From Streptomyces typhae (GTDB taxonomy: Bacteria; Actinomycetota; Actinomycetes; Streptomycetales; Streptomycetaceae), in NCBI RefSeq assembly GCF_009755605.1, contig NZ_WPNZ01000009.1:186001-250000 (forward strand): a stretch of 64,000 bases of DNA. Direction: 5' to 3'. A program made the translations under genes and the position numbers. The number at the start of each line of letters is the position of its first letter. Position 1 is the stretch's first letter. Positions 52,022 to 60,493 of this stretch are shown here, piece by piece. The notes under the pieces are model-generated. The model was not told the DNA's origin. It made no database searches and saw nothing but the letters and a program-made list of their open reading frames with translations.

Positions 52022-53014
52022 ATGCGTAATGACTATGCCTTCCGGATCTTGGGTCCGCTCGTCGTCATGAACGGCGACGAGCGGATCGAGATCAGTGGGA
52101 TCCGGAGGCAGAAACTACTGGCAACGCTGCTCCTACAAGTGCAACAAGTCGTCAGTCTCGACCGTCTCGTCGACGCGATCTGGGACGACGAACCACCCGC
52201 GTCCGCCCACGGGCAGGTGCGGATCTGCGTGTCCGGTCTGCGCCGTCTGCTGCGGACCCACGAACGCGAAAGCGTCATAGAGACCCGGCCCTCCGGCTAC
52301 CGCATCCGTGTGCTCGACGACGACGCCCTCGACCTCTTCAAGTTCGAGAAGCTGGTCGCGCGGGCGCGGGCCATGCTGCGGGACGACCATCTGGAAGCCG
52401 CCGAGGTGCTGTTCAAGGAGGCCCTGGAGCTGTGGCGGGGCCCGGTCGCGGCCGGCCTCGACAGCAGGGCGCTCGCCTCGCTGGCCGTGAAGCACAACGA
52501 GGACCGCCTCACGGTGAGCGAGGAGTACTTCGAAGTGGCGCTGAAGCTGGGCAGGCACCGGCAGATCATCGGTGACCTGACGGGCTTCGTCGCCGAGAAC
52601 CCGTTCCGGGAACGCGCCTGTGCCCAGCTGATGCTGGCGCTGTGCCACTCGGGCCGCCAGGCCGACGCCCTGGAGACCTTCCGCCACCTCAGGCGGCGCT
52701 TCTCCGAGGACCTCGGCATAGAGCCCGCGCAGGACCTGCACGCCCTGCACCAGTCGATACTGGTCGGTGAGCTGACCTCGCTGACCCCGGTGCCCCGCGA
52801 CATCCCCGCGCCGCGCCCCGCCCGCCGCCCTTCGGGGCTGCGGGGCCGCACGGCGAGGCTCGCCCTCGTCGAACCGGCCAGGCCCGCGGCGGTCAGGGCG
52901 GACTCGGTGGAGCAACTGCGGCTAGAGAACGATCTGTTGCGCATCGAGCGTGACACCCTCCGCCAGGTGATGCTGTTATGGCTGAACTCCGAGGAGGAGA
53001 GCCCCGGGGCCTGA
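52022..53014 (+). CDS. SARP-family pathway activator with a TTA codon
   Basis: 330 residues. An OmpR-like DNA-binding domain (1-95; FRILGPLVV, LLATLLLQ, VSLDRLVDAIW) is followed by a BTAD domain (about 100-245). It is equivalent by position and type to GriR and BagI activators. Codon 319 (52976-52978) is TTA, in MLLWLNSEE near the C-terminus, so full-length protein needs the bldA tRNA. It is preceded by the 16-bp inverted repeat, and a convergent terminator follows. Confidence 0.92.
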   Translation: MRNDYAFRILGPLVVMNGDERIEISGIRRQKLLATLLLQVQQVVSLDRLVDAIWDDEPPASAHGQVRICVSGLRRLLRTHERESVIETRPSGYRIRVLDDDALDLFKFEKLVARARAMLRDDHLEAAEVLFKEALELWRGPVAAGLDSRALASLAVKHNEDRLTVSEEYFEVALKLGRHRQIIGDLTGFVAENPFRERACAQLMLALCHSGRQADALETFRHLRRRFSEDLGIEPAQDLHALHQSILVGELTSLTPVPRDIPAPRPARRPSGLRGRTARLALVEPARPAAVRADSVEQLRLENDLLRIERDTLRQVMLLWLNSEEESPGA

Positions 53015-53033
53015 CTGACACAGGCCTCCGGCG

Positions 53034-53067
53034 CAGGCCGGCGCGACGGACTCGTCGCGCCGGCCTG
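53034..53067. terminator. Bidirectional terminator, SARP / ubiD
   Basis: CAGGCCGGCGCGACG (53034-53048) and its exact complement (53053-53067) form a 15-bp stem with loop GACT between convergent genes. Confidence 0.85.
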
Positions 53068-53096
53068 TCCCCCGTTCCCTCGCCGTCGCCTCCCGG

Positions 53097-54635
53097 TCAG
53101 TCGTCCCCGTGGTCCCGGTCCCAGTGGTCGAGAACCAGTCGTCGGACGTGTTCCGGGTAGGCCTGGGCGAAGGAGCTGTGCGGCAGCCGGCTGCCGTCCG
53201 GGACGGGCTGGAGCCCGTCGTGGAAGACGATGGGCCCGTACTGCGCGGCGCGTTCCTGCGGGGTGTAGCAGTTCAGCAGGGGGTGGACGAAGCCTTCCCA
53301 GGCCTCGGCCTTGTCCAGCGGGTGGATGCGGGTGGCGAGCGCCCACAGCAGGTCGGTGTCGTCGGCCGGGTCGATGTCGTCGTCGAGGACGAAGGTGGCC
53401 GCGGTGGCCCGTCCCGAGTGGGAGTCCGAGAGGACCTGGCCGATGCGGTGCGTGAACTCGGCCGAGTCGACACCGGGAAGCCGCTCCCGCCAGTCCTGCG
53501 GGACGGTGACCACCATCCAGTGCGCCGCCGCGCGCAGCGGCGACCAGGCCGTCGTGATGGGCAGCCCGGCGGCGCGCAGCTCCGCGAGCACCTCGGCGGC
53601 CTGTCCGACGCCGGTCACGGTGTGGAACTCGTCCACGGGGCGGCCCTCGGCGACGATCGGCCAGATCGGGTCGTCCCGGTGGGTGATGGCCTCGACCGAG
53701 TACACCGGCTGCATCGAGGTGCGGGTGGTGGCGTAGCCCGCGAACTCGCCGAAGGGGCCCTCCTCGGCGTCGCGGCTGATCGACAGGTGCCCCTCGATGA
53801 CGATCTCCGCGTCCGCCGGCACCTCCAGGTCGACGGTCTCGCACGGCACGACCTCGACCGGCTCCCCGTACAGCGCCCCGATGTATCCGGCCTCGTCCAT
53901 GCCCGGCGGCAGCGGGATGCCCCCGACGAACGGGACGGCCGGGTCGCCGCCCTGCACCAGGGCGTACGGCATGGGCTCGCCGCGCTCGACCCACTCCTGC
54001 CAGATCATCCCGATGTGCTGGGCGGGTATCACCAGGCCCGTCATGTGCTTGCCGTCGACCATCATGATCCGGGCGATGGACCAGTTGGTCCACCGGCCGT
54101 CCGGGGTCTTCGCGACGATGATCCCCCACGTGTTGGGGTAGCGCCCGCCGTCGAAGTCGTGCACCCGCGGCACCGGGAAGCGGTCCAGGGTGGCGTCGTC
54201 GCCGAGCAGCACGTTCTGCTTGCAGGCGGCCTCGGCACGGCCGACGGTCTTGGGCGGTACGGGGGCCGCGTCGCGGGCCCGCGCCAGGTGCTCGACCAGT
54301 TCGGCGGCGGTCGTCCCGGCGGGCAGCCCCACCGAAAGGGCGACCCGCGCCAGCGGCCTGCCCGGCGCGGCGCTCAGCCCGGCGGGTGCGCCGAGCAGCC
54401 GGAACCCGGGCGCGACCCCCGGAACGTTCTCGAACAGCGGCGCGGGCGACTGCCGTTCGTAGGACAGCCGGGTGAAGGCCGCGGCCTCCAGGTCGGCGCT
54501 CACGGGCCGCCGGACGCGCCGGAGGTCGCCGAGGGCGTCCAGGGCGTCCAGATAGCTCCGCAGGTCCTTGTAGTGGTGCGGCCCGCTCGGGCCGCCGGGG
54601 CCGAGCACATCGGGTCCGGTCGTCGGAGAGGTCAT
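53097..54635 (-). CDS. ubiD: UbiD-family prenylated-FMN decarboxylase
   Basis: 512 residues. Hallmarks are NTWGIIVAKTPDGRWTNWSIAR, the prFMN/Mn-binding MMVDGKHMTG, and EEGPFGEFAGY with the catalytic Glu. Non-oxidative decarboxylation of an aromatic or cinnamic acid is expected; with the ammonia lyase here, p-coumarate to p-vinylphenol. AAGGAG precedes ATG 54635, which overlaps the ubiX stop. Confidence 0.9.
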   Translation of the reverse strand: MTSPTTGPDVLGPGGPSGPHHYKDLRSYLDALDALGDLRRVRRPVSADLEAAAFTRLSYERQSPAPLFENVPGVAPGFRLLGAPAGLSAAPGRPLARVALSVGLPAGTTAAELVEHLARARDAAPVPPKTVGRAEAACKQNVLLGDDATLDRFPVPRVHDFDGGRYPNTWGIIVAKTPDGRWTNWSIARIMMVDGKHMTGLVIPAQHIGMIWQEWVERGEPMPYALVQGGDPAVPFVGGIPLPPGMDEAGYIGALYGEPVEVVPCETVDLEVPADAEIVIEGHLSISRDAEEGPFGEFAGYATTRTSMQPVYSVEAITHRDDPIWPIVAEGRPVDEFHTVTGVGQAAEVLAELRAAGLPITTAWSPLRAAAHWMVVTVPQDWRERLPGVDSAEFTHRIGQVLSDSHSGRATAATFVLDDDIDPADDTDLLWALATRIHPLDKAEAWEGFVHPLLNCYTPQERAAQYGPIVFHDGLQPVPDGSRLPHSSFAQAYPEHVRRLVLDHWDRDHGDD

Positions 54636-55615
54636 GAACGGACGCTCCTTTGGTCCAGGCCGTGCTGGTGTTCCGGGGAAGAGGGAGAGGCTGGGGAAGA
54701 GGAAGGCGAAGAGGAAGGCGAAGTGGCGCGAGGTACGGAAGTGATCGGTGAGACCGCCGACACCGGGGCGACCGAGGACACCGGGGCGGCCGACGGCAGC
54801 GGGGCGGCCGAGGACACCGGGGCGACCGATGGCAGCGGGGCGGCAGAGGACACCGGGGCGGCCGAGGACACCGGGGCGGCCGACGGCAGCGGGGCGGCCG
54901 AGGACACCGGGGCGGCCGACGGCAGCGGGGCGACCGAGGACACCGGGGTGACCGACGGCGCCGGAGCGACCGACGGCAGCGGCGGCACGGCGGCCACCGG
55001 CGCCACAGGCCCCGCGGGCCCGCCCGGCGCACCGCCGGGCACCCCCGCCCCGCGCGGCAGCCCCTCCCAGCGCCGCGCCCCCGCGACATCGATCCCGAAC
55101 TGGTCGAGGACCCGGGCCACGATGTGGTCGACGATGTCGTCCACCGAGGCGGGGTGGTTGTAGAAGGCGGGCATGGGCGGCACGATCGCGGCGCCCATGC
55201 GGGCGAGCGCGAGCATGTTCTCCAGGTGGATCTCGCTGAGCGGAGTCTCGCGCGGTACGAGGACGAGGCGGCGGCGCTCCTTCAGCGTGACGTCCGCCGC
55301 GCGGGCCACGAGCCCCTCCGCGTACCCCGTGCGGATACCGGCGAGCGTCTTCATGCTGCACGGCACGATCACCATGCCGTCGGCGCGGAAGGAGCCCGAG
55401 GAGATCGACGCCCCCTGGTCGCCGGGGGAGTGGCAGACGTCCGCGAGCGCGGCCACCTCGCGCGCGCTCAGCCCCGTCTCCAGCTCCACCGTGGCGCGGG
55501 CCCAGCGGGTGAGTACCAGATGCGTCTCCACGTCGGGGTGCCCGCGCAACTCGGTGAGCAGCCTGACGCCCAGAATCGCGCCGGTGGCGCCGGTCATGCC
55601 CACGATCAGCCGCAT
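54632..55615 (-). CDS. ubiX: UbiX-type flavin prenyltransferase with Pro-Ala-Ser tail
   Basis: 327 residues. The first 195 are a normal UbiX: IVGMTGATGAILG, PCSMKTLAGIRTGYAEGLV, LVLVPRETPLSEIHLENML. It makes prenylated FMN for the UbiD next door. The last 130 residues are a repetitive tail of VSSAAP/LPSAAP hexads encoded by an 18-bp minisatellite. ATG 55615 is used; the preceding codon is TTG. Divergent from marR. Confidence 0.88.
   Translation of the reverse strand: MRLIVGMTGATGAILGVRLLTELRGHPDVETHLVLTRWARATVELETGLSAREVAALADVCHSPGDQGASISSGSFRADGMVIVPCSMKTLAGIRTGYAEGLVARAADVTLKERRRLVLVPRETPLSEIHLENMLALARMGAAIVPPMPAFYNHPASVDDIVDHIVARVLDQFGIDVAGARRWEGLPRGAGVPGGAPGGPAGPVAPVAAVPPLPSVAPAPSVTPVSSVAPLPSAAPVSSAAPLPSAAPVSSAAPVSSAAPLPSVAPVSSAAPLPSAAPVSSVAPVSAVSPITSVPRATSPSSSPSSSPASPSSPEHQHGLDQRSVRS
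54765..54980. repeat. Twelve-unit 18-bp minisatellite in ubiX
   Basis: Two alternating variants, GGGGCGGCCGAGGACACC and GGGGCGGCCGACGGCAGC, make exactly 12 units without any indel. The reading frame is kept because 18 is a multiple of 3. Confidence 0.95.
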
Positions 55616-55630
55616 CAAGGTCCCCCAACC

Positions 55631-55665
55631 TTCCGTGTACGGAATATCCTTGTACTGAATACACT
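55631..55665. promoter_or_regulatory. Divergent ubiX/marR control region
   Basis: TTCCGTGTACGGAA (55631-55644) is a perfect palindrome in the 56-bp gap, a likely MarR operator. TACACT (55660-55665) ends 6 bases before the marR ATG, a leaderless -10. Confidence 0.6.
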
Positions 55666-55671
55666 GCCATC

Positions 55672-56127
55672 ATGACGAGCACAAGCCCCCGCCGCCGGCC
55701 GCATCTGGACGAGGCGCTGCCGCATCAGCTCCGCCGGGCCGCCCAGGCGTGGACGGTCATGTGGCAACAGCGCATTCCGGACCTGACCAATCCGCAGTTC
55801 GCCGTGCTGCTCGTCCTGGACGACCACGGCAGCCTCGACCAGTCCGCGCTCGGCGCCCTGACCGCGATCGACCGGTCCACGCTCACCCCGCTCCTGGACC
55901 GCCTCGAAGCCCTCGGCCTGGTGACCAAGGAGATCGACCCGGCCAACCGCAGGCGCCGCATCGTCACGCTCACCGAGCCGGGCCGCGAGCGCCTCGCGAC
56001 GGCGGGCAAGGAGGCCCGCGCGCTGTTCGACCAGGTGCAGGCACTGCTCGGAGAACGCCAGTTGGGAGAGCTGATCGGCATGCTGCGAGCGGTGGGCGAC
56101 ATGTCGGGGCGGCCCGGCGCGCCCTGA
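55672..56127 (+). CDS. MarR-family regulator
   Basis: 151 residues with the MarR winged helix: NPQFAVLLVLDDHGSLDQSALG, DRSTLTPLLDRLEALGLV, DPANRRRRIVTLT. MarR proteins often sense phenolic acids and repress a divergent decarboxylase; here the divergent genes are ubiX-ubiD. Leaderless start. A C-run hairpin-like GGGGG/CCCCC stretch follows near 56160-56210. Confidence 0.9.
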   Translation: MTSTSPRRRPHLDEALPHQLRRAAQAWTVMWQQRIPDLTNPQFAVLLVLDDHGSLDQSALGALTAIDRSTLTPLLDRLEALGLVTKEIDPANRRRRIVTLTEPGRERLATAGKEARALFDQVQALLGERQLGELIGMLRAVGDMSGRPGAP

Positions 56128-56281
56128 GTCCCCGCGCCCTCGTCCGGCAGCCCCGGAACCCCCGCCCCCCCCCGCAAAGAGGGGGTATCCCGACTCCCCT
56201 CAAAGGGGGGATAGGTCCGGGCGGCGCCCGCTGGGAGTGTGATCAGCGACCCGAGTTGGGGTGGGCTTGGAGGGCTGACAC

Positions 56282-57649
56282 ATGTTCGAATCCGCAGTGG
56301 CGCGACGCCTCGTGGAACGCGTCACCGGACCGGTACTCGGACCGGACGACGACGGGTACGCGGCCGAGGTCGCGGGGTTCAACCGGATCGTGGAGCACAG
56401 TCCCGCGATCGCTGTAGGCGTGCGGGACGCGCTGGAGGTACGGGAAGTCATCGACTTCGCTGCCGAGGCCGTCGTACCGGTGGCGGTGCAGGGGACCGGA
56501 CACGGTCCGTCGACCGCTGCCGAAGGCACCGGACTGCTTCTCAACACCCGCCGGATGACCGACGTGTCGATCGACCCCGGCGCCCGGATCGCCCGCGCCG
56601 GGGCCGGAGCGCAGTGGCGGCACGTCATCGAGGCGGCCGCCGCCCACGGCCTCGCGCCGCTCAACGGCTCGTCGCCGCTCGTGGGCGTGGTCGGCTACAC
56701 GCTCGGTGGCGGCCTCGCGCTGATGTCACGCAAGTACGGCTTCGCCGCCGACCACGTCACCGCGATCGAAGTGGTCACCGCCGACGCCCGGTTGCGCATC
56801 GCCACCGCCGAGCAGAACGAGGACCTGTTCTGGGCGCTGCGCGGCGGCAAGGGCAACTTCGGCGTGGTCACCGCGATCGAGTTCGGCCTCGTGCCCGTCA
56901 CGCAGATCTACGGCGGCGGCCTCTTCTTCCCCGGCGAGGCTGCCGCGGACGTGCTGCACGGCTGGCGCTCGTGGGTCGAGACGGTGCCCGACGAGATGTC
57001 CTCCTCGCTGGCGCTGATGCGGATGCCGGACATGGACCCGATCCCGGAGTTCCTGCGCGGCAAGCTCGTGGCGCACGTACGCGTCCTGCACCTGGGCCCC
57101 GCCGACGAGGGGGAGCGCCTGGTCAAACCGTTGCGGGAGGTCGCCGACGCGATGGTGGACACGCTCGCGGAGATGCCGTACACGCGCTGCGCGGAGATCC
57201 ACAACGACCCGACGTTCCCGATCCCGTACCACGAGCGCTCGGTGATGCTGCGCGAGCTCGGCGACGACGCGGCGGCCGAACTGCTCGCCCTCGCCGGGCC
57301 CGAGAGCGGCTGCGTGGACCTCGCGGTGGAGCTGCGGCACATGGGCGGCGCCCTGACGCGACCGCCCGCCGTGCCCAACGCCGTCGACCACAGGGACGCC
57401 GCGTTCTGCCTGTCCACGCTCGCCCTGCCGGGACCCGGCGCGCGCCCCGCGCAGGTCGTGGAGGGCATGGCGGCCTGGACCACGGGCCGCCGCTACCTCA
57501 ACTTCTGCGCGGGCGCGGAGATGGGCGCCCTCGCCGAAGAGGGCTACGGAGCCGACACCTACGCACGACTGCGCGACATCAAGACCCAGTACGACCCGGA
57601 CAACCTCTTCCGGTTCAACCACAACATCCCGCCCCGCACGGACGCCTGA
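56282..57649 (+). CDS. FAD-linked oxidase (PCMH/BBE type) 2
   Basis: 455 residues, a close paralogue of the oxidase at 48769: GTGHGPS (His74), GYTLGGGLALMSRKYG, FWALRGGKGNFGVVTAIEFG, YDPDNLFRFNHNIPP. It lacks the N-terminal repeat of the first. Two divergent copies in one cluster suggest either two oxidation steps or a heteromer. GGAGGG precedes ATG 56282. Confidence 0.85.
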   Translation: MFESAVARRLVERVTGPVLGPDDDGYAAEVAGFNRIVEHSPAIAVGVRDALEVREVIDFAAEAVVPVAVQGTGHGPSTAAEGTGLLLNTRRMTDVSIDPGARIARAGAGAQWRHVIEAAAAHGLAPLNGSSPLVGVVGYTLGGGLALMSRKYGFAADHVTAIEVVTADARLRIATAEQNEDLFWALRGGKGNFGVVTAIEFGLVPVTQIYGGGLFFPGEAAADVLHGWRSWVETVPDEMSSSLALMRMPDMDPIPEFLRGKLVAHVRVLHLGPADEGERLVKPLREVADAMVDTLAEMPYTRCAEIHNDPTFPIPYHERSVMLRELGDDAAAELLALAGPESGCVDLAVELRHMGGALTRPPAVPNAVDHRDAAFCLSTLALPGPGARPAQVVEGMAAWTTGRRYLNFCAGAEMGALAEEGYGADTYARLRDIKTQYDPDNLFRFNHNIPPRTDA

Positions 57650-57717
57650 CGCCCGGTGGAGCCGACAACCAGAGGACCACGTGGACCCGGAGGGTCCAGA
57701 GGATGGGGAGAACGACA

Positions 57718-59082
57718 GTGTCGATGACGACGGACGACGCGGTGCGGGCGCAGCCGCAGACCACACCGGGTGCGGGGCTGATCGGGCTCCGCCTTGGCGC
57801 CCTGTTCGGCCCTGTGATCTTCGGTGTCACCGCCGCGGGTGTGGCGCTGCCCGATGTCGCCATGGCGATGGAGGTCCGGCCGGCCGTCGCCGCCTGGGTC
57901 CTCACCTCCCACGCCCTCGCGCTCGGCGTGGGCACCGCGCTCTTCGGCCGGCTCTCGGAGAAATGGGGGGTGCGCAACACGGTCCTTGTCGGTTCGGCGC
58001 TCCTCGCCGTGGGCGCGGTCCTGATCCTGGTCGCGTCCGAGTTCGGGCTCCTGATCGCGGGCCGGTTCGTGCAGGCCGCGGGTTCCGGCGCCATCACGTC
58101 CAGCGCCCTCACCCTCGCCGCCGCGACCGCCCCCGCGATCCGGCCCAAGATCCTCGCGATCTTCGGCGCGACCATGGCGCTGTTCTCGTCCAGCGCCACG
58201 CTGATGGGCGGCATGGTCACCGACTGGTGGCACTGGCGGGTCACCCTGGTCCTGCCCGCGCTCTCCCTGGCCGTCGTGCCCTTCTGCCTGAAGCTCGCGG
58301 CCACCCGGCCCGGCTTCGGCAAGGCCGTCGACCTGGTCGGCGGCACCCTCCTCGGTACCGGCGCGACCTCGCTCCTGCTGCTGATCCAGGCCTCCACGCT
58401 CGACCTCTCGACCCCGCTCGTCATCACCCTCGCGGTGCTGCTCGCGGTGTCGGTGGTGGGCCTGTTCTGGCACATCAACCGGCGGCCCGACGGCTTCGTG
58501 CCGAAGCCCCTGGCCACCGACCGCACGTTCCTGATCGCCGCCGTGGTGGGTCTCGGCGGGTACGCGGGTCTGTTCGCGGCGATGTACGCGGTGCCGCAGA
58601 TCCTGGCCATGCAGTACGGCTGGGGCGTCTTCAAGATCGGTGCCTGGCTGCTGCCCGGCGCGGTCGTCGGCGCCGTGTGCTCCCGCCTCGCCAGCAAGCT
58701 GACGCTGACCAAGGGCGGCAGCTTCCTGCTCTCGGGTGTCGCCCTCAGCTCCGCGGTGTTCCTCGCGATCGTCGGCATGGTCGAGGGCGGCATCGTCGTC
58801 ATGCTGATCGGTACGTCGATGGGCATGGCCACGTTCGCCGTCACGCAGGTCGTCGCCACCGCGGTGCTCTCCAGCCGCCTTGAGCCGCTTCAGCGCGGCG
58901 GGGCCATGGGCGTCCTGAACCTGCTGTTCTTCGTCGGCGGCGGCATCGGCTCCGCGGCCGCCGGAACGCTCTCCGAGCACATGCAGATCACCAGCGCCCT
59001 CGCCTGGCTCGCGATCCTGCCGCTCGTCGGCGCCCTGTTCGCCCTCCTGCTGCCGCCCGCGCGGCCCCAGCAGGAGGCCTGA
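57718..59082 (+). CDS. MFS drug/metabolite exporter
   Basis: 454 residues, about 12-14 membrane helices, DHA2-like. Motif A-like FGRLSEKWGVRNTVLVG and motif C-like region (ALFSSSATLMGGMVTDWW) are visible. It probably exports the cluster's product. GGGGAG precedes GTG 57718; ATG 57724 is two codons later. It lies 68 bp after the oxidase, in the same operon. Confidence 0.88.
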   Translation: MSMTTDDAVRAQPQTTPGAGLIGLRLGALFGPVIFGVTAAGVALPDVAMAMEVRPAVAAWVLTSHALALGVGTALFGRLSEKWGVRNTVLVGSALLAVGAVLILVASEFGLLIAGRFVQAAGSGAITSSALTLAAATAPAIRPKILAIFGATMALFSSSATLMGGMVTDWWHWRVTLVLPALSLAVVPFCLKLAATRPGFGKAVDLVGGTLLGTGATSLLLLIQASTLDLSTPLVITLAVLLAVSVVGLFWHINRRPDGFVPKPLATDRTFLIAAVVGLGGYAGLFAAMYAVPQILAMQYGWGVFKIGAWLLPGAVVGAVCSRLASKLTLTKGGSFLLSGVALSSAVFLAIVGMVEGGIVVMLIGTSMGMATFAVTQVVATAVLSSRLEPLQRGGAMGVLNLLFFVGGGIGSAAAGTLSEHMQITSALAWLAILPLVGALFALLLPPARPQQEA

Positions 59083-59192
59083 CCCGGCTCGGCCGGCTCT
59101 CCACCCCCGGCGAGGCCGGCCGGCCGTCCAGTGGTGGGGTGTGGCCCGGGTCGTGTGCCCGGGCCATGCCCCACCCGTACCCCGTACCCCGT

Positions 59193-59238
59193 AGACGCGT
59201 CTGCCCCAGGCCCTGCAGACGCGTCTGCGGCCTTTTTG
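59193..59238 (+). terminator. Cluster-end terminator
   Basis: AGACGCGTCTGC (59193-59204) pairs perfectly with GCAGACGCGTCT (59215-59226), followed by GCGGCC and TTTTT. Confidence 0.85.
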
Positions 59239-59259
59239 TGGCTGGTCGCGCAGTTCCCC

Positions 59260-59277
59260 GCGCCCCTTGCGGGGCGC
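59260..59277 (-). terminator. Short GC hairpin after the RICIN gene
   Basis: GCGCCCC-TTGC-GGGGCGC, part of a CAGTTCCCCGCGCCCC element common in Streptomyces intergenic DNA, 10 bp beyond the stop of the minus-strand gene. Confidence 0.6.
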
Positions 59278-59287
59278 ATACGTGCGG

Positions 59288-60493
59288 CTACATCCACACC
59301 CCGCCCAGGAACGGATACGCGTCCGTCAGCTTGGTGGCGCCCTGGATGAGCTTGCCGGGGCTCACGATCACGAACTCCTCGCCCTTGACGAGGAAGAAGT
59401 GCATCTCGTCGTCGAAGGGGGCGGACGTGACCGTGTCCAGGCCGGTCAGGAAGTCGACGGGAGCGTGCTCCAGGCGGAACTCGCCGACGAGGTTGCCGCG
59501 CGGGTCGAGCAGCTTGGCGCCCTCGTCGTAGAACAGGGCGATCTTCTCGCCCTTGGTGTCGGCCGTGGTCGCCGCCCTGATCGGGCGGAACTCCCCCTCG
59601 TCCGTGGCAAGCGACAGCGAACTCCGGCTCGCCGAGCGCTCCGAGAACTCCACGAGCCCGTCGTGGATCACGGCCGCGTGCGTGTTGCTGCTCCCCTTGC
59701 GCGCGTTCAGGACGTCCTCCTTGCGGGAGAAGCCCGTCGGCAGCTGCGGGAACTGCTCACTGATCTTCTTCGGGCCCGACTCGATACCGAGGCGCGGCGA
59801 GAAGCGGATGAACTCGTCCCCGCGGAAGCCGTCGAACCGCAGGTAGGGCGCCCTCGGGTCCGGCACCGTCTTCGCCATCGTCTCGAAGACCCCGCCGCCC
59901 GCGTCCAGGATGCCCTTGAGCGCCGACGTGATCACGTGCCCCGGCGCCGACAGGGCCCCCGGCGACACGATCCTCGCCGTCAGCGCGTCGAACGCCTTCG
60001 ACTCGCCCCGATCCTGCACCCTCTCCAGGGCCCACACCTGCGTGCCCCGGTCGTCCTCCTCCTTCGGCTCCGCCTGCTCCAGCTCCGCGTTCGCCTCCAG
60101 GCGCTCACCGCGCACCCCGAGGTGCTTCCCGCTGTTCACGTTCACCCACACGAACCGGTCCTCACCGACGTGCTCGGGCCGCCACAACTGCGTGAGCAGC
60201 AGGTCCTCCCGCGACTCCGGCGGGCACTGCTGCACCGCCGCGCCCGCCCTGCCCCTGTTCACCATGATGTCCATGCGCAGGGTGGAGTGGACGTTCTGGA
60301 GCGTCCACGCACCCTCCCTCGCGCTGTGCGGCTTCACATGCCAGAACTGCCGGTGCCGTTCCGCCCCCTCCGCCTGCAGTTCGGCAAGGACGACCTTCGC
60401 CCCCTGTTTCGCCCCTCCTCCCGGCTGCACCCCCGCGTACAGTCCACTCGCCTCGCTCTTGATGAGGTAGATGCCCTCAGACAGTGCCGCCAC
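59288..60493 (-). CDS. RICIN lectin plus hemopexin-like protein
   Basis: 401 residues without a signal peptide. The first 160 form a beta-trefoil with three Q-x-W motifs (QFW 49-51, QLW 102-104, QVW 152-154), the sugar-binding RICIN signature. Later repeats such as APYLRFDGFRGDEFIRF, PKKISEQFPQLP, and FFLVKGEEFVIVSPG resemble hemopexin blades. The pairing suggests binding of glycans or small ligands. GGGAGG precedes GTG 60493. Not part of the biosynthetic cluster. Confidence 0.7.
   Translation of the reverse strand: MAALSEGIYLIKSEASGLYAGVQPGGGAKQGAKVVLAELQAEGAERHRQFWHVKPHSAREGAWTLQNVHSTLRMDIMVNRGRAGAAVQQCPPESREDLLLTQLWRPEHVGEDRFVWVNVNSGKHLGVRGERLEANAELEQAEPKEEDDRGTQVWALERVQDRGESKAFDALTARIVSPGALSAPGHVITSALKGILDAGGGVFETMAKTVPDPRAPYLRFDGFRGDEFIRFSPRLGIESGPKKISEQFPQLPTGFSRKEDVLNARKGSSNTHAAVIHDGLVEFSERSASRSSLSLATDEGEFRPIRAATTADTKGEKIALFYDEGAKLLDPRGNLVGEFRLEHAPVDFLTGLDTVTSAPFDDEMHFFLVKGEEFVIVSPGKLIQGATKLTDAYPFLGGVWM

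Larger units (their letters stand above)
41532..59082. other. Putative bagremycin/ferroverdin-type biosynthetic cluster
   Basis: The gene set combines 3-amino-4-hydroxybenzoate synthesis (GriI- and GriH-like), tyrosine ammonia lyase plus UbiD/UbiX (p-vinylphenol), a PaaK-like adenylating enzyme, a tyrosinase-like o-aminophenol oxidase with chaperone, two FAD oxidases, an MFS exporter and SARP/LuxR/MarR regulators. Bagremycins are p-vinylphenyl esters of this acid, and ferroverdins are iron complexes of the nitroso version. The left boundary is uncertain. Confidence 0.75.

Noticed and set aside
52297..55089. 930-residue minus-strand frame
   Set aside because: Spans SARP antisense and an off-frame of ubiD; the true ubiD frame carries all motifs.
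56239..57655. Upstream part of the 947-residue frame that includes the MFS gene
   Set aside because: It overlaps the FAD oxidase in another frame; RBS and family length place the exporter start at 57718.
41532..59082. Grixazone or avenalumic-acid cluster
   Set aside because: No GriC/GriD-like carboxylate reductase, no CreE/CreD nitrite genes and no type II polyketide genes; lyase plus UbiD/UbiX fits the vinylphenyl-ester family better.
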